From Sulfurospirillum deleyianum DSM 6946 (lineage in GTDB: Bacteria > Campylobacterota > Campylobacteria > Campylobacterales > Sulfurospirillaceae): a DNA stretch of 64,000 nucleotides. The DNA is taken from positions 558,001 to 622,000 of the forward strand of contig NC_013512.1 in assembly GCF_000024885.1 (NCBI RefSeq). The letters run 5' to 3'. Below the pieces are notes generated by a model. That model had not been told where the DNA came from, did not search any database, and saw only the letters and a program-made list of their open reading frames with translations. The position numbers and the translations under genes were made by a program. Below, piece by piece: positions 56,183-64,000 of this stretch. Within the stretch, counting starts at the first letter, position 1; each line of letters begins with the position of its first letter.

Positions 56183-59107
56183 TTCATAATGCAGTTTTAA
56201 TCCCTCACTGCTCATCACAAATCCACTAATGACAATTTTCCCCTCATGCACCATCTTATGGTGTTTTGCACAGAGTGGAATGAGGTTGTAACGGTGGTTT
56301 TGGTGAAAATGCTCAATGTTGCCATGTTTATCAGCCATCTCTTGCGCATGAATGTGATGCACCTCTTCGACGTACGCATCGCATAAAGCGCATTTGGCGA
56401 GGTAGAGATTTTTATTGTATTTGCTACGTTTTTTCTGTTTTAAAAGCTCCATCTCGCCCAATTCACCCGCAAGGTTGCGTCGAATTTCATACGCCATTTT
56501 AATAAACTCACTGTCCATATGTAAGGATTTGGCAAATTCCAACCCATACAGGGAACTTCCACTGCCAATGTCGAGTTTTCGGTTATAGAGCAGTTTGTCC
56601 TGTTCTTCATCGTAACTCACGCCTAAATGAAGCGCAATGACCTCTTTAAGTTCGGTAATGAGCGGTAGCTGGATGAGCTGGTGCAAATGGGTCGCAAAGA
56701 CAAATAAAGCACCCCTAGCGTGGAGTTTTTTAATGCTACTTGCCACAATGGCTAGGGCTGATTCGGTCTCTGTTCCATGGCTGATTTCATCGCCTAAAAC
56801 GAGGGAATAGGGCGTGGCTCGATTGAAAATATTTTTAAGTTCTAACATCTCAACAGTAAAAGTCGAAAGCCCTTTGTAGAGGTTGTCCGCACTCATAATG
56901 CGGGTAAAAATTTTATCGAACAGATGAAAACGAAGGCTTGCGCAGGGGACAAAAAAGCCAGATTGCGCCATGATAATCGCCATGCCAAGGCTTTTCATCA
57001 ACGAAGATTTACCGCTAGAGTTAATGCCATAGAGCAACATGCCTTGCACGGTGTTGATGGAGGAGGCTTCAAGGGTAATGTGATTGTGTGGCATCTCTTT
57101 AGGACATTGACCTAAAAAGAGGTCGTTGGGAATGTAGATGCCATTTTCCTCACGGGATTCAATGAGTGGGTGACGAAGCCCAATGGCTTCTAAAAAACGC
57201 TCTTTCTCATCCATGGGCAAAAGCTCAGGGCGAGTGTAGTTAAAATGCACCGCACATTTGGCATTGCTCAGGGCGACATCCAGCGTTCCCACAAAGGAGA
57301 TGAGATGCTCTAAGGTGAGTGAAAAATGGGTCTCAATTTTCTCTAACATCTCATCGTAACGCTCTTTGACTAGAGCTATCATTTGAAGATTATTTAGGGT
57401 GATGTCGTGGGATATCTCTTCAATCAACGAGGCGGAGATTTTGACACTGTTTTTGAGATGCCTAAAGGTAAAATCTTTGAAAAAGTAGTGTTTATCGCCG
57501 ATGGTGAGAAAACTTTGCATCAGTTTCTCTTCAATGAGGGCAAAACGATTTTTACTCATCAAAATATAATGCCCCTCGCTCTCAAGCCACTCAATGCTAA
57601 TCATCGAGCGATTACTCTCCTCAAAAAGCGCTTCCATATGCGAGACAATATGCTCTAAGGCACTAAAGCGTTCATTTTTGTTTTGCTCAATTTTATCAAT
57701 GTGCGGATAAACGCCTGTCAGAAACAGGTTTTCATTGATTTGGTCTTTGCGAAACTTAGCGCACACATCAAGGACAAACGTGCTTTGAAGCATGGAAAAA
57801 AGCGCTTCGGTTTCATCCAAAAGGCTTTTGGGAAGGTTCATTTTTTTAAGCTCTGCTTCTTTTAAAATCCCTAAAATAGCCTCTAAAGAGGTGCTTAAAT
57901 ACGCCAATTCTAAAGGGTGCAGTTTCTTAAGGGCAATGCGTCGTAAAATGCGCTCCAAATCATAAACCTGTTTAAGAGCGATGTCAAATTTTTTATAATC
58001 CTCCATTAGTTTTGAGCTCAAATCAAAGCGTTCGTTGAGGGTTTTTAAATCGCAGATGGGATTAAGCAGACGCTCTTTTAAGAGCCGTTTGCCCATCGCC
58101 GTTGAGCTTTGGTCGATGAGATTTAAAAGCGTCATCTCCATAGGATTGCGTGAGATGATGTCTAGCTGTTCAAGGGCGTTATTGCCCATGTAGAGGTAGC
58201 GATTATTGCCAAGAAGGATAGGTCGGCTCATTTTCTCAATGATATTGGCATCGTGTTCAATGATAAAATCGCATAAAATCGCCAGCGATTCACTGGCATA
58301 GGGGTAGCGTTCAATGTCCAAATACTCAATGGGTGAAAGGAGGGAACGGATGGCGTAAATACGTCCAAAAAGCTCATTTTGATAGGCGACTTTATGACGC
58401 TCTTTGTTATGACTGTGCGGTGTGTTTTGAGTGATTTCAAGGTAGCTTTGCACCCACTCTTTATCGATGCTTTCACTGTTATAGGTAAGGACAATTTCGC
58501 TGGTTTTATAGGTTTGCAGAAGGTTGAAAATCTCATCTAAGGCGTAGGTTTTATCTTCTCTGGTGCCATGCACTTCGTTAATAATGGTCTTACCCGTGCT
58601 GACATCAATCGCTGCGTAGCCAATGGAGTAAATTTGATGATTGCAGTCAATGAGCAAGGAGACCAAATAGTTCTCACTCGATTCCATGACATAATCAAAA
58701 TTGGTTCCGGGGCTAATGATATTGGCGATGTAACGCTTGACATGCGGTGGCTCACCTTTTTGGCGCACTAGAACGATGGTGTATTTTTTGGTTTGTACTA
58801 AACGAGCAAGGTAGCGATCTAAAGAGACGGCTGGAATACCCGCAAGCAGAGGATTTTGCAAGGAGTTTTCTAAAATGGCTTTATTTTTGCGTGTGAGTTG
58901 AATGTTCAAGAGTTCTGAAACCTCTTTGGCTTTACCGATTTGGTGGGTTTCATTGTTCACTTCGTAGGTTTCAAAAAAAGAGCCAATCTCCATAAAAACA
59001 ATGGTATTTTTACCATACTTCTCTTCAAAAAAGCGTTGCAAATCAAAATAGATTTCGGTGAGAAGTTTCTCTTTAGAGTTTAGCAATTTAGCGATATTTT
59101 CGAGCAT
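56174..59107 (-). CDS. MutS7-type mismatch-repair ATPase fused to an HNH nuclease
   Basis: 977 residues. The N-terminal mismatch-recognition domain has the F-x-E reading motif in GSFFETYE (F44, E46). A connector, lever/clamp helices (about 300-640), the ATPase with Walker [11 protein letters not shown] (about 690) and [14 protein letters not shown] Walker B/signature follow. The C-terminal ~80 residues form an HNH domain: [27 protein letters not shown]. This architecture defines MutS7, known from Campylobacterota, octocoral mitochondria (mtMutS) and some giant viruses. It differs from canonical MutS, which lacks a nuclease. Its ATG has a TATAAT 32 bases upstream. Confidence 0.93.
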   Translation of the reverse strand: MLENIAKLLNSKEKLLTEIYFDLQRFFEEKYGKNTIVFMEIGSFFETYEVNNETHQIGKAKEVSELLNIQLTRKNKAILENSLQNPLLAGIPAVSLDRYLARLVQTKKYTIVLVRQKGEPPHVKRYIANIISPGTNFDYVMESSENYLVSLLIDCNHQIYSIGYAAIDVSTGKTIINEVHGTREDKTYALDEIFNLLQTYKTSEIVLTYNSESIDKEWVQSYLEITQNTPHSHNKERHKVAYQNELFGRIYAIRSLLSPIEYLDIERYPYASESLAILCDFIIEHDANIIEKMSRPILLGNNRYLYMGNNALEQLDIISRNPMEMTLLNLIDQSSTAMGKRLLKERLLNPICDLKTLNERFDLSSKLMEDYKKFDIALKQVYDLERILRRIALKKLHPLELAYLSTSLEAILGILKEAELKKMNLPKSLLDETEALFSMLQSTFVLDVCAKFRKDQINENLFLTGVYPHIDKIEQNKNERFSALEHIVSHMEALFEESNRSMISIEWLESEGHYILMSKNRFALIEEKLMQSFLTIGDKHYFFKDFTFRHLKNSVKISASLIEEISHDITLNNLQMIALVKERYDEMLEKIETHFSLTLEHLISFVGTLDVALSNAKCAVHFNYTRPELLPMDEKERFLEAIGLRHPLIESREENGIYIPNDLFLGQCPKEMPHNHITLEASSINTVQGMLLYGINSSGKSSLMKSLGMAIIMAQSGFFVPCASLRFHLFDKIFTRIMSADNLYKGLSTFTVEMLELKNIFNRATPYSLVLGDEISHGTETESALAIVASSIKKLHARGALFVFATHLHQLIQLPLITELKEVIALHLGVSYDEEQDKLLYNRKLDIGSGSSLYGLEFAKSLHMDSEFIKMAYEIRRNLAGELGEMELLKQKKRSKYNKNLYLAKCALCDAYVEEVHHIHAQEMADKHGNIEHFHQNHRYNLIPLCAKHHKMVHEGKIVISGFVMSSEGLKLHYEEK

Positions 59108-59139
59108 TCTAACCTTTACACAGCATGGTTTAAGGTTTT

Positions 59140-59145
59140 ATTATA
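59140..59145 (-). promoter_or_regulatory. Promoter -10 for mutS7
   Basis: TATAAT on the minus strand in the 103-base divergent gap between mutS7 and the DUF2721 gene. Confidence 0.5.
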
Positions 59146-59210
59146 CACAAAGGAAGCATAAAAAAAGGGGTTGTTGGGTAGAATAAAAGCATATTTTTTT
59201 AAGGATAGGT

Positions 59211-59621
59211 ATGGAAATTGAAATTTCAACACCCGCACTTTTGTTTCCTGCGGTTTCACTGCTTTTGCTCGCATACACCAATCGTTTTTTAGCCGTAGCG
59301 CAACTCATTCGTATGTTGCACCGCCAATCCAATGAGCGTGAAAATTGTGAAGAGTATCAACAAATTGCCAATCTCAAACACCGTTTGGAACTCACCAAAT
59401 GGATGCAATTTTTTGGAGTGCTCTCGTTGTTACTCTGTACGCTTTCGATGACAGAGCTTTTTATGGGGTATTTAGAGATAGGTAAAAAGATTTTTGGCTT
59501 AAGTTTGATTGCGATGTGTCTTTCATTGCTGATCTCTCTTTGGGAGTTGATGATTTCAACCAAAGCCCTTAATATGGAACTGAGCGACATGCATAATAAA
59601 TGTAAAACAGGAAAAAAATGA
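59211..59621 (+). CDS. DUF2721 membrane protein
   Basis: 136 residues. Three membrane segments (about 8-26, 62-84 and 92-114) and a cytoplasmic helix pair between the first two. The N-terminal STPALLFPAVSLLLLAYTNRF and the later FFGVLSLLLCTLSM match DUF2721. The function is unknown. AAGGA precedes the ATG. The stop overlaps the next gene by 4 bases. Confidence 0.82.
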   Translation: MEIEISTPALLFPAVSLLLLAYTNRFLAVAQLIRMLHRQSNERENCEEYQQIANLKHRLELTKWMQFFGVLSLLLCTLSMTELFMGYLEIGKKIFGLSLIAMCLSLLISLWELMISTKALNMELSDMHNKCKTGKK

Positions 59622-60457
59622 ATCAGTACTTACTTGTAGGTGAGAAAAATCGCCTGAAAATTAGCCGTTACACCGATAATGGTGTTTATTTGATTTGTGA
59701 AGATAAGGATGAGGTTTTACTCCCCAATGCTTATGTGAGTTATGCGATGAAAGAGGGCGATGAAATCGACGCATTTGTCTATTTTGACTCGGAAGATCGT
59801 ATTGTGGCAAGTACAGTGTTTCCTAAAGCGATGCTCGATGAATTTGGCTGTTTTGAGGTGGTCGATGTCACTCCTTTTGGAGCCTTTGTGGATTGGGGTT
59901 TGCCCAAAGATTTACTCGTTCCAAAAGCGCTTCAGAAGTTTCCTTTTCATGTGGGAATGAAGGTGGTGGTGCGTGTCTGTTTGGATGATGAGACAGGACG
60001 GATTATTGGTTCACAAAAGTACAACGACCTCTTAAGCAAAGACTTAAAAGCGCTTAAACTCCATCAAGAGGTGAAACTTTTGGTGCGTGAGCGAACGCCT
60101 CTGGGCTTTAAAGTGATTGTGAACAATCTCTACGATGGCATGATTTTTCACAGTGAAATTTTTGAAGCGATTGAGGTGGGTGATGAGAAGAAAGGGTTTA
60201 TTAAAACTTTGCGCAACGATGGCAAACTGGACATTTCTCTTCAGCCCATTGGCGATAAAAATGAGGAATACGCCACTCAAAAAGTTTTAGAGTTTTTACA
60301 TGTAAAAGGTGGCGTAAGTGAGCTTCATTATAAGAGTGAGCCTGAGGAAGTTCAAGCGCAGTTGGGGCTCAGTCGTAAAGCGTTTAAGAGAGCTTTAACA
60401 CGTTTGGTGGAGATGAAGAAAATTGCAGTGAGCGAAGAGGGTATGAAGCTTATATGA
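59618..60457 (+). CDS. cvfB: S1 RNA-binding protein, CvfB family
   Basis: 279 residues. Three S1-like barrels in tandem (about 1-65, 70-135 and 145-215), with GAFVDWGLPKDLLVPK in the second, and a C-terminal winged helix (about 225-279, LGLSRKAFKRALTRLVE). This is the CvfB/YitL layout, linked to virulence regulation in Staphylococcus. It lies between ATGA overlaps with DUF2721 and the flavoprotein gene. Palindrome at 60296 read FLHVKG. Confidence 0.9.
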   Translation: MNQYLLVGEKNRLKISRYTDNGVYLICEDKDEVLLPNAYVSYAMKEGDEIDAFVYFDSEDRIVASTVFPKAMLDEFGCFEVVDVTPFGAFVDWGLPKDLLVPKALQKFPFHVGMKVVVRVCLDDETGRIIGSQKYNDLLSKDLKALKLHQEVKLLVRERTPLGFKVIVNNLYDGMIFHSEIFEAIEVGDEKKGFIKTLRNDGKLDISLQPIGDKNEEYATQKVLEFLHVKGGVSELHYKSEPEEVQAQLGLSRKAFKRALTRLVEMKKIAVSEEGMKLI

Positions 60458-61668
60458 AGCGTGTTGGGATTGTAGGTGCGGGTGCTTCTGGGTTGGTGTG
60501 CGCCATAGAAGCGGCTCGAAAAGGGCATGCGGTTTTTGTCTTTGAGAAAAACAGTAAAGTCGGGCGAAAAATTTTAGCCACGGGCAATGGCAAGTGCAAT
60601 ATCTCCAATCAAAATATCACGCTTGAAGCTTATCATGGCGAGGCAATTTCTGGTATGAAAGAGGTTTTAAAGCGCTTTGACACCTTTACATGTAAAGCTT
60701 TTTTTGCAAAATTAGGCTTAGAATTTCGTGAGGGCGAAGAGGGAAAATTGTACCCGATGAGCCATCAAGCCTCCAGTGTGGTCGATCTGCTTTTGCATGA
60801 GGCACGAAGCTTAGGCGTGCATTTTTTCTTAGAGAATGAGGTGGTGGCGATTGAGAAAAAAGAGGGGCAATTTGCTTTACATGTAAAGGAGCAAACCCAT
60901 TTGTGCGATGCTTGCGTCATTGCCACAGGAAGCCTTGCCATGCCCAATCTTGGAAGTTCTGGAAGCGGGTATGATTTTGCCAAAGCCTTTGGGCATCAGG
61001 TGATTGAGCCTTTTCCTTCTTTGGTGCAGTGCGTCTGCGAAGAGGCGCATGTGGCACTCGCCAGTGGTGTGAAGATGGAAGGTGTGGTAGAGCTTTTTGT
61101 GGAAAATCAAAAGGTGCAACGTGCCACGGGTGATCTTTTGTTTACCGCTTATGGACTCTCAGGTTCAGCTATTTTAGAAATCAGCCGAAAAGTCTCGCTG
61201 GCGAGTGTGCGAGGTGAAAAAGTACATGTCGTGCTTGATCTGATGCCAACACTCAGCAAAGAGGCATTGCAGAGTCTGCTTCAAAAAAGAGTTGCCACAG
61301 CCCAAGGCAAATCGCTCTCTTTGTGGCTTGAGGGGATGATTCCTAAGAAATTAGCCTTGTTGATTATTCATCATGAAAAACTTTTACATGTAAAAGAGGC
61401 GTCAGAGCTGAGTGCTAAAGAGCTTAAAAAGCTTGTATTTGCGCTCAAAGCTTTGCGCTTATCTGTTACTAAGACCAAAGGTTTTGAGAGTGCTGAGGTA
61501 TGTGCGGGAGGGGTTGAACTTCGAGAAATTGAGACGAAAAGTTTACAGTCTCGCCGTGTGGAAAATCTCTATTTTTGTGGGGAAGTATTGGATGTGGATG
61601 GAAATTGTGGAGGGTTTAACCTCCACTTTGCATGGGCTTCAGGCTTTTGTGTGGGGCAAAGCCTCTAG
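60454..61668 (+). CDS. BaiN/HI0933-type flavoprotein
   Basis: 404 residues. N-terminal FAD dinucleotide motif GIVGAGASGLVCA, then GRKILATGNGKCNISN, which is the family hallmark, and a C-terminal FAD contact VDGNCGGFNLHFAWASG. HI0933-like proteins are soluble FAD-dependent oxidoreductases; BaiN acts in bile-acid reduction in gut clostridia, but this cannot be assumed here. Three palindrome copies (60686, 60877, 61384) make it the densest gene in the window. Confidence 0.9.
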   Translation: MKRVGIVGAGASGLVCAIEAARKGHAVFVFEKNSKVGRKILATGNGKCNISNQNITLEAYHGEAISGMKEVLKRFDTFTCKAFFAKLGLEFREGEEGKLYPMSHQASSVVDLLLHEARSLGVHFFLENEVVAIEKKEGQFALHVKEQTHLCDACVIATGSLAMPNLGSSGSGYDFAKAFGHQVIEPFPSLVQCVCEEAHVALASGVKMEGVVELFVENQKVQRATGDLLFTAYGLSGSAILEISRKVSLASVRGEKVHVVLDLMPTLSKEALQSLLQKRVATAQGKSLSLWLEGMIPKKLALLIIHHEKLLHVKEASELSAKELKKLVFALKALRLSVTKTKGFESAEVCAGGVELREIETKSLQSRRVENLYFCGEVLDVDGNCGGFNLHFAWASGFCVGQSL

Positions 61669-62184
61669 TTAGCCTATCTTCTCTTTTTGTTGCATAATCA
61701 TATAAATAATAAACGCAAAAATGCCAATGGAGATAGACGTAAAAAGCAAGGAAAAGGTTTTCAGCACCACATAGCCAACAATTAAAAGTGAGAGTAGTGT
61801 TGGTACTTCATTGTACGCTCTAAAAAATTTACCACTGCGTTCGCATTCCCCTTTTTCAAGTTTAACACGAAAATATTCCAGTGAAAAAGAGTAAGCGCTT
61901 AGAAGAACAACCATAGTAATCTTCGCATGTAACCATGTGCCTGTTTCAAATAAGACAGGATTGACAATGAGCATGGCAGCACCACTGAGCAGTGTTGCCC
62001 AAAAAGCAGGTAAACCAATGTATTTATAAATTTTGTACTCTTGAATTTTGACTACTTCTACAAATTCGCTTTTATGAGCATGTTCCACATGGTAAACAAA
62101 AAGCCGTGGGAGATAAAAAAGCATCGCCATCCATGACATAAACGACATCACGTGAAAGCTTAGTATCCAACTGTAATATTCCAT
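61669..62184 (-). CDS. hemJ: HemJ-type protoporphyrinogen oxidase
   Basis: 171 residues with four membrane helices and a fifth hydrophobic C-terminal stretch. The conserved heme-ligand His in SFHVMSFMSWMA and the Lys in LHAKITMVVLL match the HemJ/UPF0093 family, which oxidises protoporphyrinogen IX in bacteria lacking HemG/HemY. Function by family membership. Converges with the flavoprotein gene with no gap; TATAAT at 62220-62225 precedes it. Confidence 0.88.
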   Translation of the reverse strand: MEYYSWILSFHVMSFMSWMAMLFYLPRLFVYHVEHAHKSEFVEVVKIQEYKIYKYIGLPAFWATLLSGAAMLIVNPVLFETGTWLHAKITMVVLLSAYSFSLEYFRVKLEKGECERSGKFFRAYNEVPTLLSLLIVGYVVLKTFSLLFTSISIGIFAFIIYMIMQQKEKIG

Positions 62185-62219
62185 TTCTCTTCCTCAAACA
62201 TCATTAAAAATATGAGGGC

Positions 62220-62225
62220 ATTATA
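62220..62225 (-). promoter_or_regulatory. Promoter -10 for hemJ
   Basis: TATAAT on the minus strand, about 35 bases before the hemJ ATG. Confidence 0.5.
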
Positions 62226-62279
62226 ACAATTATAAGAGCTTTTTGCGAGACTTTATTGGATAGAGTTCTTGCAGAACAT

Positions 62280-63311
62280 TTATCTCTTCTCCCAAATCCC
62301 TTCTATACTATAGCCACAATGCGGACAGGCTCCATTTTGGGTTAATGTATTGCTCACCTTTTCTCCTAGATGTCCTTTACGTTGAATGACTTTTGTGTGA
62401 CAGTGTGGACAGTAGGTAGACTCGTGTGCGGAATCTTCCACGTTGCCTACATAGACATATTTTAGTCCCGCTTCTTTGCCGATGGCATAGGCACGTGTAA
62501 GCGTCGCATGGGGTGTGGGTGGAAGATGGAGCATTTTATAGGTAGGGTGAAATGCACTGATATGCCACGGCATCGCAGGATCAAGGTTTGCTTGAAAATG
62601 TGCGATTTCTCGAAGCATATCATCGCTGTCATTGAGGGTGGGGATAATGAGTGTGGTGGTTTCTATCCAAATGCCCTTTTGGTGAGCATAGGTGAGGGTA
62701 TCAAGGACGGGTTTTAAAGAAGCGCCACATACCTCTTTGTAAAAGGATTGTGAAAAAGCCTTGATATCAATATTCATGCCATCTAAAAAAGGTGCGATGG
62801 CATCAATGGCCTCATGGGTTTCATATCCGCTGGTCACATAGATATTTTTAAGCCCTGCTTCATGGGCGAGTTTTGCGGTATCGTAGGTGTACTCAAAAAA
62901 GACGGCAGGTTCGTTGTACGTGTAAGCAATGCTTTGGCATCCTTGCTTTAGCGCTAAAGCGACAATCATCTCTGGCGTGAGCGTTTCTCCAAAAATGCGG
63001 TGTTCTTTGGTTTTTGGGTATTGAGAAATATCATAATTTTGGCAAAATTGACAGGAAAAATTACATCCAACGGTTCCAAAAGAGAAGACGTGGGAGTTTG
63101 GGAGAAAGTGAAACATAGGTTTTTTTTCAACGGGGTCGATGTGTGCGGCAGCCGCTTTTGCATAAACTAAAAGGCGCAATTTTCCCTCTTCAACCTTGCG
63201 CACGCCACAGATGCCATACTCTCCCTCATGCAGTTTGCAATGATGATGACAGGCATCACACGCTACTCTTCCATCGTTTAGAGAATGGCTTAACCATGCA
63301 TGTGAAGACAT
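62280..63311 (-). CDS. amrS: AmmeMemoRadiSam-system radical SAM enzyme
   Basis: 343 residues. An N-terminal Cys pair region (CDACHHHCKLHEGEYGICG) precedes the radical SAM cluster motif CNFSCQFCQNYDIS (CxxxCxxC, about 83-90). TIM-barrel strands follow, then a C-terminal rubredoxin-like zinc motif (CPHCH..CPHCGYS). This layout is that of the radical SAM member of the AmmeMemoRadiSam trio. The AMMECR1 and Memo partners are not in this window. A palindrome copy (63322) lies just upstream of the start. Confidence 0.9.
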   Translation of the reverse strand: MSSHAWLSHSLNDGRVACDACHHHCKLHEGEYGICGVRKVEEGKLRLLVYAKAAAAHIDPVEKKPMFHFLPNSHVFSFGTVGCNFSCQFCQNYDISQYPKTKEHRIFGETLTPEMIVALALKQGCQSIAYTYNEPAVFFEYTYDTAKLAHEAGLKNIYVTSGYETHEAIDAIAPFLDGMNIDIKAFSQSFYKEVCGASLKPVLDTLTYAHQKGIWIETTTLIIPTLNDSDDMLREIAHFQANLDPAMPWHISAFHPTYKMLHLPPTPHATLTRAYAIGKEAGLKYVYVGNVEDSAHESTYCPHCHTKVIQRKGHLGEKVSNTLTQNGACPHCGYSIEGIWEKR

Positions 63312-63336
63312 ACCTACTCCTTTACATGTAAACGCT

Positions 63337-63374
63337 TAAGAAGAAACGAAGCAGAAATGTTATCTCTACTTCGT
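63337..63374 (-). terminator. Terminator after the host-attachment-like gene
   Basis: On the minus strand ACGAAG-T-AGA and TCT-G-CTTCGT pair (9 pairs, one mismatch), followed by TTCTTCTT. A second dyad, AAAGATTCC..GGAATCTTT, lies upstream near 63391-63423. Confidence 0.5.
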
Positions 63375-63474
63375 CTTAAAAAAGCGTTGCTTTAAAGATT
63401 CCTTTCATATTGGGGAATCTTTCGTAGCATACTCATGCGTCTTTGCTTCTTTCAAACTTGGGAGTGCAAGACGT

Positions 63475-63909
63475 CTACTGTTTAAAATGCTCTAAAATCT
63501 CATCAGTAGGTGTTTTGGTTAAATCAAGCAAAACATGGGATGCGAGATTTTTAGTCAATGCCAAATCCAAGTTTTCAAGAATCGTATGATACATAGCTTT
63601 GGGCGCAGCAAAATACCATGCTTCATGAGGATATTCAAGCAGTGCTTTAGAGATGGTTTCGCTAAGCTCTTTAAAGCGTTTTCGCTCCTCTTCCATTTCC
63701 ATGGCATGATTTTCTCCGCCACCTTGAATTCCCCACGCTGTTTTACAATGACCTTGTTGATCGGAGAGCTTTTCGCTTGGTTTTTGATGAATATCTAAAG
63801 AGTCACTACTAAGGAGACATTCAAGGGACTCTCTACCTAAAGGGTCTACGTTGATACGAAAAAGTTTAAAGTGTTGTAAATCAACCACCACAACAAGTTT
63901 AGATGACAT
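63475..63909 (-). CDS. Host attachment family protein
   Basis: 144 residues. It begins VVVVDLQHFKLFRI, has a Gly-rich segment with GGGENHAMEMEEERKRF (about 63-80) and ends AWYFAAPKAMYHTILENL..NLASHVLLDLTKTPTDEILEHF. That C-terminus matches the Host_attach family (eRF1-like fold), first noted for host-attachment phenotypes in plant-associated bacteria. In a free-living epsilonproteobacterium the true role is unknown. It appears monocistronic. Confidence 0.75.
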   Translation of the reverse strand: MSSKLVVVVDLQHFKLFRINVDPLGRESLECLLSSDSLDIHQKPSEKLSDQQGHCKTAWGIQGGGENHAMEMEEERKRFKELSETISKALLEYPHEAWYFAAPKAMYHTILENLDLALTKNLASHVLLDLTKTPTDEILEHFKQ

Positions 63910-63936
63910 GTGAACTCCTTTGAAAAGATAAGAATT

Positions 63937-64000
63937 TTAAACATTTAAAGGCACAAGAACCTCTGTATTTTTAGAAAATACAATCCGTTTTTGCCATCTA
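63937..64000 (-). CDS. C-terminal end of an unidentified protein (runs off window)
   Basis: One minus-strand frame is open from the window edge to a TAA at 63937-63939, giving about 20 residues (WQKRIVFSKNTEVLVPLNV at the end). Too short to identify. Another frame closes at once. Confidence 0.4.
   Translation of the reverse strand, partial: RWQKRIVFSKNTEVLVPLNV

Noticed and set aside
1720-63331. TTACATGTAA copies as CRISPR repeats or transposon ends
   Set aside because: Spacing is irregular over the whole window, copies lie within conserved core genes and no spacers, target duplications or transposase are present.
1720-63331. TTACATGTAA as a classical regulator operator
   Set aside because: Most copies are inside coding regions far from promoters and in genes without a shared theme, so a simple operator is unlikely.

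Overview
The window is about 64 kb of AT-rich chromosome from a member of the Campylobacterota, most likely Sulfurospirillum or a close relative. This is inferred from gene order and gene families, not from a database search. Several blocks follow the order I recall from Campylobacter jejuni: gatC..cvpA-fur-lysS-glyA-DUF1882-SPOR, pheS-pheT-aroA-ispH-rpsA-(unknown)-serA, and atpE..oadA/pycB..pckA-argH. The MutS carries a C-terminal HNH nuclease (MutS7 type, known from Campylobacterota). No phage, insertion sequence, CRISPR array or rRNA operon is visible. Coding density is very high and no gap exceeds 300 bases. The largest gap (about 280 bases before purD) is filled by a probable 6S RNA.

Layout. 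1-7.9 kb (minus): trpE (partial), SPOR protein, DUF1882, glyA, lysS, fur, cvpA, a GGDEF cyclase, a PilT-type ATPase and gatC. 8.0-11.2 kb (plus): a YfgM-like membrane protein, a BamB-like lipoprotein, an unknown, coaX and hisG. 11.2-16.4 kb (minus): a signalling cluster with a response regulator, a hybrid kinase with a nitrate/nitrite-type sensor domain, a Sel1/TPR protein and a PAS/degenerate-Hpt protein. 16.5-18.8 kb: uvrC and a DUF721-like gene, divergent from a 44-residue LptM-like lipoprotein. 18.8-30.7 kb (plus): nadB, nhaD, guaA, hemD, 6S RNA, purD, RDD protein, lptD, pnp, atpE and tRNA-Leu(GAG). 30.9-37.8 kb (plus): an unknown, the sodium-pumping oxaloacetate decarboxylase oadGAB, pckA and argH. 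37.9-48.8 kb: HIT protein (minus), then pheS-pheT-aroA-ispH-rpsA-unknown-serA and a polytopic membrane protein. 48.9-54.3 kb: a TolC/adaptor/RND efflux operon whose permease is split in two. 54.3-54.7 kb (minus): a small XRE regulator plus a 54-residue partner. 54.9-64 kb: efp, a DJ-1 protein, mutS7, DUF2721, cvfB, a BaiN-type flavoprotein, hemJ, a radical SAM enzyme and a host-attachment-like protein.

The most striking signal is not a gene. The perfect palindrome TTACATGTAA occurs 31 times, against well under one expected by a rough composition estimate. It lies on both sides of genes and mostly inside them, where it is read as Leu-His-Val-Lys or X-Thr-Cys-Lys. Twice it forms an inverted pair at a gene end. 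Density and placement resemble iterated palindromes (HIP1) or DNA uptake sequences, and I know of no description in this group.

Metabolic theme: sodium-linked transport (OadGAB, NhaD) beside a c-subunit with a proton-type site, anaplerosis (OadA/PckA), heme and NAD synthesis, and outer-membrane biogenesis (LptD, LptM-like and BamB-like lipoproteins).
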